Shown: positions 28,632 through 37,630 of the stretch, one piece after another
Numbering within the stretch: the stretch's first letter is position 1
Layout of the letters: each line of letters starts with the position of its first letter
Origin: Methylobacterium jeotgali
GTDB taxonomy: Bacteria; Pseudomonadota; Alphaproteobacteria; Rhizobiales; Beijerinckiaceae
Direction of reading: 5' to 3'
DNA length: 64,000 nucleotides
Assembly (NCBI RefSeq): GCF_022179345.1
Contig: NZ_BPQR01000001.1
Span: 1 to 64,000 of the forward strand
Position numbers and translations under genes: made by a program
The notes under the pieces: model-generated
Told to the model about the DNA's origin: nothing
What the model saw: the letters and a program-made list of their open reading frames with translations, nothing else
Databases searched by the model: none

Positions 28632-30157
28632 CGGGCGGACGCTGCCGCGAGGCGCTTGCGCTGGACCTTGCCGTTGGCGGTGCGCGGCAACGCGCCGAGG
28701 AAGCGGATGGCGCGGGGGCACTTGTAGGCGGCGAGCCGATCCCGGCACCAGGCGATCAGCGCCGCCTCGTCGGCGACGGCACCGGGCTTCAGCACCACGA
28801 AGCCGCCGATCACGCTGACATCGGCGCGCACGGCGAGCTCCGCCACGCCGACCTCGGCGACATCGGGATGGGCGGCAAGCGCCGCCTCGACCTCCACAGG
28901 CGAGACCCGGTAGCCCATGGCGTTCATAAGGTCGTCGTTGCGGCCCTCGAACCAGAGGTAGCCCTCCGCGTCGAGGCGGGCGAGGTCGCCGCCGGCGAAC
29001 CAGTCGCCGCGCATCACCGCGGCCTCCTCGTCGGGACGGTTCCAGTAGCCGAGCATCAGGCCGGGCTCGGAGCGGTGCACGGCGAGCAGACCGACCTCGT
29101 CGGGGGGCAGGGGCTCCGGCGGCCCGTCGACGGGCAGGATCGCCACGCGCCGGCCCGGCTGCGGGCGGCCGGGCGAACCGGGACGCACGGGGATGGTCGG
29201 GCCGCTCGACACGTAGGTGGAGACCTCGCTCATGCCGAGGGCCTCGTAGAGCGGCTTGCCCGTCGCCCGCGTCCAGGCTTCCAGAAGCTCCGCGCTCAGG
29301 GCCTCGCCGGCCGTCACGCCGTGGCGCAGGCTCGAGAGATCGGAGGCGTCGGCGCCGGCATATTTCAGGAGCTGCCGGAACACGCTCGGCACGGCCGCGA
29401 ACAGGGTCGCGCGGTGGCGGGCGATCAGGGCCGGCCAGATGCCGGGGTCGCGCGGCCCCTCGTAGACCACGCTCGTCGCCCCCACCGCCCAGGGGTCGGC
29501 GATGCCGACGCCCAGCGTGTAGGTCCAGTTCATGGTGCCGGCATGCAGCATCACGTCGGCCTCGGTGAGGCCGAGCCAGTGGGCGTGCATGGGACGCCGG
29601 GCATGGACTGCGCGATGGGCATGCAGCACGCCCTTCGGGTGGCTGGTGGTGCCGGAGGTGTAGACGAGGGTCGCCGGGTCCTCCGCGGCGGTGTCGGCGT
29701 AGTCTTCCCGCGCCGGGCCGGTCTTCATCGCCGCGATCGCCTCGGGACCGAGCAGGATGCGCCCTTGCGCATCCGCGCCTTCGATCGCGATGCCGTTTCC
29801 ATGGACGACGACGCTCGCGTCGGCATCCCGCAGCAGGAAGCCGGCTTCCTCGGCGGTGAGCTGCGGCGAGGAGGGCAGGGCGACGAGGCCGGCGGCGAGC
29901 GCGCCGAAATAGGCGAGGACGTAGTCCGCCTCGTTGCCCATGCGGATCATCACCCGCGCGCCCGGCGGCAGCCCGAGCGCCTCCAGGCCGGCGGCGATGC
30001 CACGCACGGCGCGATCCGCCTCGGCGAAGGTGAGGACGGAAGCCGTCTCGGGACCGGCGAGCACCAGGGCCGGCTTGTCCGGGCGCAGACGGGCGTTCTC
30101 CGCCAGACAGTAACGGGCCGCGTTGAAACGCTGCGGCGCGCGGCTCTCATCCGGCAA
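28628..30157 (-). CDS. AMP-dependent acyl-CoA synthetase
   Basis: The 509-residue ANL-superfamily enzyme has motif LVYTSGTTSHPKGVLHAH (P-loop), GEALSAELLEAW, YEALGMSEVSTY (A5 motif), GDWFAGGDLARLDAEGYLWFEGRNDDLM (A7/A8) and the catalytic Lys in ANGKVQRKRL. The group includes benzoate-CoA ligase-like and medium-chain acyl-CoA synthetases; the substrate cannot be told by eye. It activates a carboxylic acid as acyl-AMP, then acyl-CoA. Pairing with a lipopolysaccharide-type glycosyltransferase is unexplained. Confidence 0.82.
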   Translation of the reverse strand: MPDESRAPQRFNAARYCLAENARLRPDKPALVLAGPETASVLTFAEADRAVRGIAAGLEALGLPPGARVMIRMGNEADYVLAYFGALAAGLVALPSSPQLTAEEAGFLLRDADASVVVHGNGIAIEGADAQGRILLGPEAIAAMKTGPAREDYADTAAEDPATLVYTSGTTSHPKGVLHAHRAVHARRPMHAHWLGLTEADVMLHAGTMNWTYTLGVGIADPWAVGATSVVYEGPRDPGIWPALIARHRATLFAAVPSVFRQLLKYAGADASDLSSLRHGVTAGEALSAELLEAWTRATGKPLYEALGMSEVSTYVSSGPTIPVRPGSPGRPQPGRRVAILPVDGPPEPLPPDEVGLLAVHRSEPGLMLGYWNRPDEEAAVMRGDWFAGGDLARLDAEGYLWFEGRNDDLMNAMGYRVSPVEVEAALAAHPDVAEVGVAELAVRADVSVIGGFVVLKPGAVADEAALIAWCRDRLAAYKCPRAIRFLGALPRTANGKVQRKRLAAASAR

Positions 30158-30231
30158 AGTCGACGTCTCGCCCCTCTCGATCCTCCCGACCGGTTTCGGC
30201 CGCCGGACCGCTCAGGTCAACCGAGGGCGCG

Positions 30232-30975
30232 TCAGGCTTCCGAGAGGGTTCCGCCGGCGAGGACGGAGAGAGTGGTATGGTCGGCGCCGACCTCGTCGGC
30301 GGAGTAGCCGAGCATGGCGGCGAGCTGGTCCCGGGCGCGCCAGACGCGGCTCTTCACGGTGCCGATGCGGCAGTTGAGCACCTCCGCCGCCTGCTCGTAG
30401 CTGAGGTTCTCGATGGCGACGAGAACCAGCGCCTCCCGCATCGGCGCGGAAAGCCGGCCGAGCGCCGCCTGGGCGTCCTGGAGATCGAGATGTCCGCCCT
30501 GCTCGGGCACCGTACCGACGCGGCCGGCATAGCCGCCGTCGGTGTCCTGCACCTCGCGGCCCCGGCGGCGATGGGCGCTGTAGAAGGCGTTGCGCATGAT
30601 CGTGAACAGCCAGGCGCCGATGTTGGTGCCCGGCGCGAAGCCCGCCCGGCTGCGCCAGGCCCGCAGGAGCGTGTCCTGAACGAGGTCGTCCGCCTGCGAC
30701 GGGTTGCGCGTGAGCGACATCGCGAAGTTCTGGAGGCTCGGCACCGCCTGAAGAAAGCCCTCACGGAAATCGATCTCATCCTGCTCCCTGCCTCCCGCGA
30801 CGGCGCCGTCGAGCCGGGCGATGAGCTCCGCGAAGCGCGAGGGAGGCTCGGAAGGGCGCTCGCCTGCGTAGAGGTCCCGCAGGATCTGGCCGAGATGCTG
30901 TCGAACCTTGGCCGACAGGCCCGGCGGGATGTCCGCGGCGGCGATCCCGTCGTCGCCGGTCGTATCATCGGTCAT
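30232..30975 (-). CDS. EcfG-type general stress sigma factor with NepR-like N-terminal domain
   Basis: A 247-residue protein. Residues about 70-140 are sigma region 2 (PSLQNFAMSLTRNPSQADDLVQDTLLRAWRSR, then FAPGTNIGAWLFTIMRNAFYS), and 165-215 region 4 (PMREALVLVAIENLSYEQAAEV, GTVKSRVWRAR), the EcfG/ECF15 pattern. Residues 18-57 (GLSAKVRQHLGQILRDLYA with a later PSRFAELIARLD) match the two-helix core of NepR, the anti-sigma factor that normally sequesters EcfG and is released to PhyR-P. The reading frame is continuous. ATG at 30975 was chosen. This would place inhibitor and sigma factor on one chain. Confidence 0.8.
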   Translation of the reverse strand: MTDDTTGDDGIAAADIPPGLSAKVRQHLGQILRDLYAGERPSEPPSRFAELIARLDGAVAGGREQDEIDFREGFLQAVPSLQNFAMSLTRNPSQADDLVQDTLLRAWRSRAGFAPGTNIGAWLFTIMRNAFYSAHRRRGREVQDTDGGYAGRVGTVPEQGGHLDLQDAQAALGRLSAPMREALVLVAIENLSYEQAAEVLNCRIGTVKSRVWRARDQLAAMLGYSADEVGADHTTLSVLAGGTLSEA

Positions 30976-31403
30976 CAAGATCCCGATCGCTGAGGCCCCG
31001 GAGCGCTTGGCGTCTCCTTGAGAAGGCTTGTCGGCGATGGGCGCGGGCGCCGCTTCAACATAGATCAACCCGGACGGATCTGCCGCGCCCTCAGACGGCT
31101 TTCGTCCCGAGCGCGCGTCCCGCACAACCGACCCATGCAGCCCCTGCGGGGACCGCGGTGCCCGAGGCATCGAGGCGACGCGATCCGGCGGATTCTTTGT
31201 GCAGATGCACAATCGGCGCGAGCCGAAGAGGCCCAGGCGCCGGTCTCACGGCGACGGCGAAGCCTTATCGGCCGCCGACGACACGCTCTGCCCAGCGCAG
31301 GCAAGACGCCGACGCCTTGGGAAGCCGGGTCTGTACCGCCCGGAGAGCCGTCCGCGACGCTGTGCGGCGCGATAACGGATGGCGCAGTCTCCCGCAGTGC
31401 GGG
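30976..31403. other. intergenic region without a recognised gene
   Basis: About 430 bases divergent between the sigma factor and nadA. Short reading frames on both strands have no family features. I saw no EcfG-type GGAAC...GTT promoter facing the sigma gene. Confidence 0.4.
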
Positions 31404-31428
31404 AGATATGCTCAGAACTAGCATATCT
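31404..31428. promoter_or_regulatory. nadABC operator candidate 1
   Basis: Perfect inverted repeat AGATATGCT (31404-31412), seven-base spacer, AGCATATCT (31420-31428). The half-site shares TATGCT with the second repeat. Located 69 bases upstream of the nadA start codon, suited to NadQ-type repression. Confidence 0.65.
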
Positions 31429-31466
31429 GGACTCGGGTGCCGGTCGTCCCTAAGTTAGGCGTCGAA

Positions 31467-31483
31467 ATGCTCAAACTGAGCAT
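31467..31483. promoter_or_regulatory. nadABC operator candidate 2
   Basis: Perfect inverted repeat ATGCTCA (31467-31473), AAC, TGAGCAT (31477-31483), 14 bases ahead of the nadA ATG and just upstream of its AGGAGG ribosome site (31486-31491). Alphaproteobacterial nadABC operons are known to be controlled by NadQ, a homologue of which lies at 44738-45733. Confidence 0.65.
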
Positions 31484-31496
31484 AAAGGAGGACGCC

Positions 31497-32525
31497 ATGG
31501 CGGCCACCACTGCTCCGCTCTCCCGCACGACGCCGTCGCCGGTTCCCGGCGGGCTGCCGCTGCCGGATCTCTACGCCAAGGTCAGCCGGCACATCCCGGC
31601 GATCGAGTGGCCGGCGCTGGCGCCGGACATCGAGGCGATCCTGCGCCTGAAGCGCGAGCGCAACGCGGTGATCCTCGCCCACAACTACCAGGCGCCGGAG
31701 ATCTTCCACACGGTGGCGGACATCGTCGGCGACAGCCTGGCGCTCGCCCGCGAGGCGGTGAACGTCGACGCCGACGTGATCGTGCTCGCCGGCGTCCACT
31801 TCATGGCGGAGACGGCCAAGCTCCTGAACCCCGGCAAGACGGTTCTGATCCCCGACAGCCGGGCCGGCTGCTCCCTCGCCGACTCGATCACCGCCGCCGA
31901 CGTGCGGGCGCTCCGCGAGCGCTACCCCGGCGTGCCGGTGGTGACCTACGTCAACACCTCGGCCGCGGTGAAGGCCGAGAGCGACCTCTGCTGCACCTCG
32001 GGCAACGCCGTGGACGTGGTGCGCTCGCTGGGCGTGCCGCGGGTGCTGATGATCCCCGACGAGTTCCTGGCCCAGAACGTCCAGGCGGAGTGCCCCGAGA
32101 TCGAGATCCTGACCTGGGCCGGCCATTGCGAGGTCCACGAGCGATTCACCCCTGCCGATATCCGCGAGGTGCGGGAGAGCTATCCCGGCGTCACCGTGAT
32201 CGCGCATCCCGAGTGCCCGCCGGAGGTGGTGGCGGAGTCCGACTTCTCGGGCTCGACCGCGATGATGCTCAACTACGTCGTCGAGAAGCGCCCGCCCCAG
32301 GTCGTGCTCGTCACCGAGTGCTCGATGGCCGACAACATCGCCGCGCAGAACCTGGACATCGAGTTCATCAAGCCCTGCAACATGTGCCCGCACATGAAGC
32401 GGATGAGCCTGCGCAACATCCGGCACGCGCTGGAGACCCTGACGCAGGAGGTCACCGTCGACCCCTCCGTCGCCGAGGGCGCCCGGCGCGCCGTCGAGCG
32501 CATGCTCGCCGTGAGGCCGCGATGA
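31497..32525 (+). CDS. nadA: quinolinate synthase
   Basis: NadA condenses iminoaspartate with dihydroxyacetone phosphate to quinolinate using a 4Fe-4S cluster. The 342-residue protein has [47 protein letters not shown] and [12 protein letters not shown]; three of these cysteines are the expected cluster ligands. ATG 31497 follows a strong AGGAGG. The stop overlaps nadB by four bases (ATGA). Two upstream repeats suggest regulation by NAD status. Confidence 0.95.
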   Translation: MAATTAPLSRTTPSPVPGGLPLPDLYAKVSRHIPAIEWPALAPDIEAILRLKRERNAVILAHNYQAPEIFHTVADIVGDSLALAREAVNVDADVIVLAGVHFMAETAKLLNPGKTVLIPDSRAGCSLADSITAADVRALRERYPGVPVVTYVNTSAAVKAESDLCCTSGNAVDVVRSLGVPRVLMIPDEFLAQNVQAECPEIEILTWAGHCEVHERFTPADIREVRESYPGVTVIAHPECPPEVVAESDFSGSTAMMLNYVVEKRPPQVVLVTECSMADNIAAQNLDIEFIKPCNMCPHMKRMSLRNIRHALETLTQEVTVDPSVAEGARRAVERMLAVRPR

Positions 32526-34042
32526 ACGCGCTGTCGCGCAATCCCGCCGACCGGGTCGTCGTTGTCGGGGCCGGCGTCGCCGGCCTCGCGACTGCGCTCC
32601 GCCTCGCGCCCCGTCCGGTGACGGTGCTGGCCAGCGCTCCCATCGGCACCGGCACCGCCACGGGCTGGGCGCAGGGCGGCATCGCCGCGGCGATCGGCGC
32701 CGACGACGACCCGAGCCTGCATGCGGCCGATACCGAGGCGGCGGGAGCCGGGCTCACCGAGCCGGAGGTCGCCCGCCGCGTCGCGGCGGCCGGCCCCGGC
32801 CTGATCGACTGGCTCGTCTCCCTCGGCCTGCCCTTCGACCGTACGCCGGAGGGCGCCCTGGCGCTCGGGCTCGAGGCGGCCCACGGCCGGCGGCGCATCG
32901 TGCGCTCCGGCGGCGACGCCACCGGCCGCGCCGTCCTCGACACGCTGGTGCGGGCGGCGCTCTGCGCCCCTTCGATCGAGATCGTCGTCGCTTCGGCGGT
33001 CGACCTGATGCGGGACGCGCACGGCGCCGTCTGCGGCGTCGTGGCCGAGCGCGACGGCGCCCGCTTCCGCATCCCCGGCCGGGCCGTGGTCCTCGCGACC
33101 GGCGGGGCAGGGGGCCTCTACGCCTCCACCACCAACCCGCGCGGCGCCCTCGCGAGCGGGCTCGCGCTCGCCGCCCGCGCCGGGGCGGTGCTGCGCGACC
33201 TCGAGTTCGTGCAGTTCCACCCCACCGCCATCGCCACCGGTGCCGATCCGATGCCGCTCGCCACCGAGGCCCTGCGGGGCGAGGGCGCCGTGCTCGTCGA
33301 CGAGACCGGAGCGCGGGTGATGGCCGGCATCGAGGGCGGCGACCTCGCCCCCCGCGACGTCGTCGCCCGCGGCATCTTCCAGGCGCTGGCGCGGGGCCGC
33401 ACCGTCGCCCTCGACGCCCGCGGCGCGCTGGGGCAGGCGATGCCGCGCCGCTTCCCGACCGTGGCGGCGCTCTGCGCGGGCGCCGGCATCGATCCGGCCC
33501 GGCAGGTGATCCCGGTGCGGCCGGCAGCCCACTACCACATGGGCGGCATCCGCGTGGACGCTGCTGGCGCCAGCAGCGTGCCGGGTCTCTACGCCTGCGG
33601 GGAGGTCGCCTCGACCGGCCTGCACGGCGCCAACCGGCTCGCCAGCAACTCGCTCCTCGAGGCCCTCGCCTTCGCCGGGTGGATCGCCGACGGCCTCGAC
33701 ACGGGGCCGACGGCCGAGATCCTGCCCGAGACGAGCGAGCCGCGGCGCGTCGGCGATCTCGCCGCGATCCGCGCCATCATGGAGCGTGACGTGGGTGTGG
33801 TGCGCGACGCGGACGGGCTCGCCCGCGCGGCGGAGGCGCTGCACGCGCTCTCGCTCTCGGGCTGCCCGGCGGCGCTCGTCGGACACCTCGTCGCCCGCGC
33901 TGCCCTGAGCCGCCGGGAGAGCCGGGGCGCCCACTGGCGCAGCGACTTCCCCGATCTCGCCGCGCCCTATCACAGCGAGGTCGTGCTCGCCGGCACCATG
34001 CCCGGCGAAGCGACCCTGCACGAAACCGTGCCCGCCTCGTGA
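32522..34042 (+). CDS. nadB: L-aspartate oxidase
   Basis: NadB oxidises aspartate to iminoaspartate with FAD and feeds NadA. The 506-residue protein begins with the FAD-binding [14 protein letters not shown], then [84 protein letters not shown]. It is slightly shorter than E. coli NadB at the C-terminus. The first codon overlaps the nadA stop; nadC starts within its stop (GTGA), so nadABC are coupled. Confidence 0.93.
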   Translation: MNALSRNPADRVVVVGAGVAGLATALRLAPRPVTVLASAPIGTGTATGWAQGGIAAAIGADDDPSLHAADTEAAGAGLTEPEVARRVAAAGPGLIDWLVSLGLPFDRTPEGALALGLEAAHGRRRIVRSGGDATGRAVLDTLVRAALCAPSIEIVVASAVDLMRDAHGAVCGVVAERDGARFRIPGRAVVLATGGAGGLYASTTNPRGALASGLALAARAGAVLRDLEFVQFHPTAIATGADPMPLATEALRGEGAVLVDETGARVMAGIEGGDLAPRDVVARGIFQALARGRTVALDARGALGQAMPRRFPTVAALCAGAGIDPARQVIPVRPAAHYHMGGIRVDAAGASSVPGLYACGEVASTGLHGANRLASNSLLEALAFAGWIADGLDTGPTAEILPETSEPRRVGDLAAIRAIMERDVGVVRDADGLARAAEALHALSLSGCPAALVGHLVARAALSRRESRGAHWRSDFPDLAAPYHSEVVLAGTMPGEATLHETVPAS

Positions 34043-34911
34043 GCACCGGCCCGATGAGCACCGACCTCGCCCCCCAGCCGCGTCTCCTCGTGGAGCCGAT
34101 CGTGCGCGCCGCCCTCGCCGAGGATCTCGGACGGGCCGGCGACATCACCACGGACACTGTGGTGCCGGCCGAGGCCCGCATCGAGGCGGTGATCGCCGCG
34201 CGCCAGCCCGGCACCGTCTCCGGTGTCGATGCCGCGGCCCTGGCCTTCGCGCTCATCGACCCCGCCGTCTCCGTTACGATCGAACGCGGCGACGGCGCCC
34301 GGTTCGCGCCGGGCGACGCGGTGATCCGGCTCTCCGGGCCCGCCCGCGGCATCCTCACCGCCGAGCGGGTCGCGCTGAACCTGCTCTGCCGGATGTCGGG
34401 GATCGCCACGGCGACCGCCTCCCTCGTCGAGGCGGCGCGGCCGCACGGCAGGGCGCGGATCGTCTGCACCCGCAAAACCACGCCCGGCCTGCGGGCGCTG
34501 GAGAAGCACGCGGTGCGGGCCGGCGGCGGTGCCAACCACCGCTTCGGCCTGGACGACGCGGTGCTCATCAAGGACAACCACATTGCCGCGGCCGGCGGCA
34601 TCGTGCCCGCCGTGACGCGGGCGCGGGCCGGCGTCGGCCACCTCGTGAAGATCGAGCTCGAGGTCGATACCCTGGAGCAGCTGGAGGAAGGACTCGGCAT
34701 CGGCGTCGACGCGGTGCTCCTCGACAACATGAGCCCCGAGACGCTCGCCCGCGCCGTGCGGATGGTCGGCGGCCGGGCGATCACCGAGGCCTCAGGCCGC
34801 ATCAACGCCGAGACCGTCGGCGCCGTGGCGGCCTCGGGCGTCGACCTGATCTCCTGCGGCTGGATCACCCACAGCGCCGCGATCGTGGACCTCGGGCTCG
34901 ACGTCGCCTGA
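34039..34911 (+). CDS. nadC: nicotinate-nucleotide pyrophosphorylase (carboxylating)
   Basis: NadC converts quinolinate and PRPP to nicotinate mononucleotide, closing de novo NAD synthesis. The 290-residue protein shows LLVEPIVRAALAEDLGRAGDITTDT, AERVALNLLCRMSGIATAT, CTRKTTPGLRALEKHAVRAGGGANHRFGLDDAVLIKDNHI and EASGRINAETV. The GTG at 34039 overlaps the nadB stop; an ATG at 34054 is possible. It ends the operon. Confidence 0.94.
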   Translation: MSTGPMSTDLAPQPRLLVEPIVRAALAEDLGRAGDITTDTVVPAEARIEAVIAARQPGTVSGVDAAALAFALIDPAVSVTIERGDGARFAPGDAVIRLSGPARGILTAERVALNLLCRMSGIATATASLVEAARPHGRARIVCTRKTTPGLRALEKHAVRAGGGANHRFGLDDAVLIKDNHIAAAGGIVPAVTRARAGVGHLVKIELEVDTLEQLEEGLGIGVDAVLLDNMSPETLARAVRMVGGRAITEASGRINAETVGAVAASGVDLISCGWITHSAAIVDLGLDVA

Positions 34912-35301
34912 CGCTCCGACGGGAACGCCTCCTCGGCCGTCCACACGCGTCCACAGATGACCACCGATCGTCTCGAAGGCGCGACACGGCGTTCGGCCCG
35001 CGCCTTCACAACCATCGCGGCGTTGCCACGATTCGACCAAGGTCGCCGTCGCGGCGCGAGATCGGCCCGCGGCCGCAGGCTGCTGCAAGGAAAGGAAATA
35101 ATCCGGGCGAAAGCGCCGGCTTATGGCAAAGCTGACACAGTGTTGCCACCGAGTCACGACCGGCGCCGAACGTTTCCGGACGCCTGATTTCGGCTTGGCT
35201 TTGGGGCCCTCTCGTTTACCGGTTGGCGACGTCCTGCACCGCATCGTGCATCGGTTTTCCACCGCGTCGCCCCGACACTCGCCTGCCCACGAGAGGCCCT
35301 G
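34912..35301. other. intergenic region ahead of the L,D-transpeptidase
   Basis: 390 bases without a recognised gene. It contains an AT-richer stretch (about 35090-35145) that may hold the transpeptidase promoter, but no clear -35/-10 pair was found. Confidence 0.4.
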
Positions 35302-35964
35302 ATGCGTTCCCTTCGCTCGCTCCTGGCCGGGGCCGCCTGCGCGTTCGCCGCGCTGGCCGCGCCGGCTCTCGCCTACGAGATCGACCCGCTGACCCGCCAG
35401 CCGCTGGACAACGCGCTCAGCGTGCGCGTGCGCCCGCAGGCGACCGCCGTCGCGGTGCCGACCGCCAACGCCTCGCTCAACACCGCCGACCCGCTCGCCG
35501 GCTCCGCCGTGCCGCAGATGTCGGCGATCGCCCGCGAGACGGTCGCCTATGCCGGCCCCTACGGTGCCGGCACCATCGTCGTCTCGACGGCCGAGCGGCG
35601 GCTCTACTACGTGCTCGGCGGCGGCCAGGCCCTGCGCTACGGCGTCGGCGTCGGCCGTCCGGGCTTCACCTGGGGCGGCGTCCAGACCGTCACCATGAAG
35701 CGCGAGTGGCCCGATTGGCGCCCGCCGGCCCAGATGCTGCGCCGCCGCCCCGACCTGCCCCGCTACATGAAGGGCGGCCTCGAGAACCCGCTCGGCGCCC
35801 GCGCCATGTATCTCGGCGGCTCGATCTACCGCATCCACGGCTCCAACGAGCCGGAGACGATCGGCACCGCCGTGTCGTCGGGCTGCATCCGCATGACCAA
35901 CGAGGACGTGAGCGACCTCTACACCCGGGTGAAGGTCGGCACCCGCGTCATCGTCCAGCGCTAA
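35302..35964 (+). CDS. L,D-transpeptidase (YkuD domain)
   Basis: A 220-residue exported protein with a signal peptide (RSLLAGAACAFAALAAPALA). The YkuD catalytic domain occupies about residues 90-220: IVVSTAERRLYYVLGGGQALRYGVGVG, then IHGSNEPETIG and the active-site SSGCIRMTNEDVSDLY with catalytic Cys. It crosslinks peptidoglycan stems (3-3) or attaches proteins to the wall in the periplasm. L,D-transpeptidases support unipolar growth in Hyphomicrobiales, which fits the GPR-like protein in this window. A strong terminator follows. Confidence 0.9.
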   Translation: MRSLRSLLAGAACAFAALAAPALAYEIDPLTRQPLDNALSVRVRPQATAVAVPTANASLNTADPLAGSAVPQMSAIARETVAYAGPYGAGTIVVSTAERRLYYVLGGGQALRYGVGVGRPGFTWGGVQTVTMKREWPDWRPPAQMLRRRPDLPRYMKGGLENPLGARAMYLGGSIYRIHGSNEPETIGTAVSSGCIRMTNEDVSDLYTRVKVGTRVIVQR

Positions 35965-35992
35965 GGCGCCGCAAAGCTTGAGGGGGCGGGGA

Positions 35993-36018
35993 GGGCCGGC
36001 GGCGACGCCGGCCCTTTT
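35993..36018 (+). terminator. rho-independent terminator
   Basis: GGGCCGGCG (35993-36001) pairs with CGCCGGCCC (36006-36014) around GCGA, followed by TTTT. It terminates the transpeptidase gene. Confidence 0.85.
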
Positions 36019-36055
36019 CCTTTGGTGTGCGACACCGTCGCGGTCCGACCGCGCG

Positions 36056-36592
36056 CTACGTGCCGGCGCGGTTCATCACCTTCTCGAAGCGGAACGCCTC
36101 GCCGCCGCCCGGCAGATCGTTGGAGCCGGGCCCATGCGGGTCCGAATGGTAAGGACCGAAGAACTCCACGATGCTGAAGCCGCATTTGTTGACGTAGAAG
36201 TGGATGTTCCGCTTCTCGAAGTACGGCGTGTGCGTCTGCCAGACGCGCGTCTCGGGATAGCGCTCCTCGATCGCCCGCCACGCCTTCAGGCCGAGGCCGC
36301 GACCGAGCGCACCCGTCGCGATGAAGAAGAGATCGAGGGCGTTGCGATGCGTCTTGCCGTCGATGGTCACGACGGCCCCGCCGACCCGCCGTCCGTCGCA
36401 GAGGATGTGCAGAACGACGGCTCCCGGCCCCGACATCATGCCATCGAGATCCGCGTCGGAGGGGACCGGACCGTTCGGGAGGGACCCGAATTCCTCGATG
36501 ATGGCCACCGCGAAGGCCTCCTGAAGCTGCCTCTTGAAGGTCGGGAAAGCCTCTGACTCGGCCGCTTCGAGCGTGACGTGTCCGGATTGCAT
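36056..36592 (-). CDS. GNAT family N-acetyltransferase
   Basis: A 178-residue GNAT-fold protein: VGGAVVTIDGKTHRNALDLFFIATGALGRGLGLKAWRAIEERYP holds the acetyl-CoA binding R/Q-x-x-G-x-G/A-like GRGLGL loop, followed by THTPYFEKRNIHFYVNKCGFSIVEFF. Such enzymes transfer acetyl groups to amines of small molecules or proteins; the substrate is unknown. Single gene, convergent with the transpeptidase. Confidence 0.8.
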   Translation of the reverse strand: MQSGHVTLEAAESEAFPTFKRQLQEAFAVAIIEEFGSLPNGPVPSDADLDGMMSGPGAVVLHILCDGRRVGGAVVTIDGKTHRNALDLFFIATGALGRGLGLKAWRAIEERYPETRVWQTHTPYFEKRNIHFYVNKCGFSIVEFFGPYHSDPHGPGSNDLPGGGEAFRFEKVMNRAGT

Positions 36593-36692
36593 GTCCCATC
36601 CTCGGTTCGTCGCGGTGACGGATGGAAAGACGGCGCGCGGCTCGGGGGGCTCCTTGCGGGAACCAGGGCGGCTCCTCGGCGATGCGCTAGGT

Positions 36693-37085
36693 CTAGGGCC
36701 TCGGCCCGCCGGGCTCGAACGGCAGCCCTGCCTCGCGCCAGGCCTTCAGGCCGCCGCCGAGATGCAGGGACTCCAGCCCCATCTCGCCGGCCGTCCGGGC
36801 CGCGAGCGCCGAGCGCCAGCCGCTGGCGCAGTAGAAGACGATCGGCTTTCCCGAGGAAAAGTAGGGCTTGTGGTAGGGGCTCTCGGGGTCGATCCAGAAC
36901 TCCAGCATCCCGCGGGGACAGTGCTTGGCACCGGGGATGCGTCCGTCCCGCTCGACCTCGCGGGGATCGCGCAGGTCGACGAGCAGGGCGCCCTCGTCCG
37001 CGACGAGACGCGCGGCCTCGGCCGGTTCGAGCGTCGTCACGGCAGCGGCGGCCTCTTCGAGGAGCTGCCGATAGCCCTTGCGCAT
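36693..37085 (-). CDS. rhodanese-like sulfurtransferase
   Basis: A 130-residue single rhodanese domain: LLVDLRDPREVERDGRIPGAKHCPRGMLEF and the active-site loop FYCASGWRSALAA with the sulfur-carrying Cys. The loop CASGWRS is the six-residue rhodanese type. It lies 11 bases after the DUF971 gene on the same strand, so both are probably co-transcribed, divergent from moaA. The ATG at 37085 is chosen. It may supply persulfide sulfur; the acceptor is not known. Confidence 0.85.
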   Translation of the reverse strand: MRKGYRQLLEEAAAAVTTLEPAEAARLVADEGALLVDLRDPREVERDGRIPGAKHCPRGMLEFWIDPESPYHKPYFSSGKPIVFYCASGWRSALAARTAGEMGLESLHLGGGLKAWREAGLPFEPGGPRP

Positions 37086-37096
37086 CGTCGTCGCCT

Positions 37097-37534
37097 TCAG
37101 TGGCAGCCGCAGCTTCCGCTTCCGCAGCCCCCGCCGCCATGGCTGTGGCCATGCCCCTTCGGCGCCGGAACCCGCGGATCCCGCGAGAGCCCGCGCTCCT
37201 TGAGCTCCTCCAGGTAGATGCCCCAGCGGCGGCGATACTCGCGGCCGAGATCGTAGAGGTAGCTCCAGCCGTAGATGCCGGTGTCGTGCATGTCGTCGAA
37301 GCGGAGCTTGACCGCATAGTTGCCCACCGCCTCGACGGCGATGATGGCGACGTCGCTCTTGCCGCCGATCACTTTGCGCTCGGCCGGCGAGTGGCCCTGC
37401 ACCTCGGCCGAAGGGCTCGACACCCGCAGGTACTCGGCGGGCAGCGCGAAGCGGCCGCCATCCTCGAAGGCGACGTTGAGCATGCGCTTGTCGCCGGAGA
37501 GCCGGATCTCGGTCGGCCAACGGTCGGGGGTCAT
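37097..37534 (-). CDS. DUF971 protein with His/Cys-rich tail
   Basis: The 145-residue protein carries a DUF971 domain (gamma-butyrobetaine hydroxylase N-terminal-like): WPTEIRLSGDKRMLNVAFEDGGRFALPAEYLRV, HDTGIYGWSYLYDLG. This fold is also fused to Mrp/HCF101-type Fe-S carriers. The C-terminal tail GHGHSHGGGGCGSGSCGCH has four His and three Cys and looks like a metal-binding extension. It sits between a rhodanese gene and the Fe-S enzyme gene moaA, which supports a role in metal or Fe-S handling, by inference only. Confidence 0.85.
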   Translation of the reverse strand: MTPDRWPTEIRLSGDKRMLNVAFEDGGRFALPAEYLRVSSPSAEVQGHSPAERKVIGGKSDVAIIAVEAVGNYAVKLRFDDMHDTGIYGWSYLYDLGREYRRRWGIYLEELKERGLSRDPRVPAPKGHGHSHGGGGCGSGSCGCH

Positions 37535-37630
37535 GGCGGCTCCTCGGATGACGGGGATCGGAACACGGCGATGGGGAGGGTTGCACCGGCGCGCTTGCCC
37601 GCCGGCCCCGGAGGCATCATATCGCATTGA

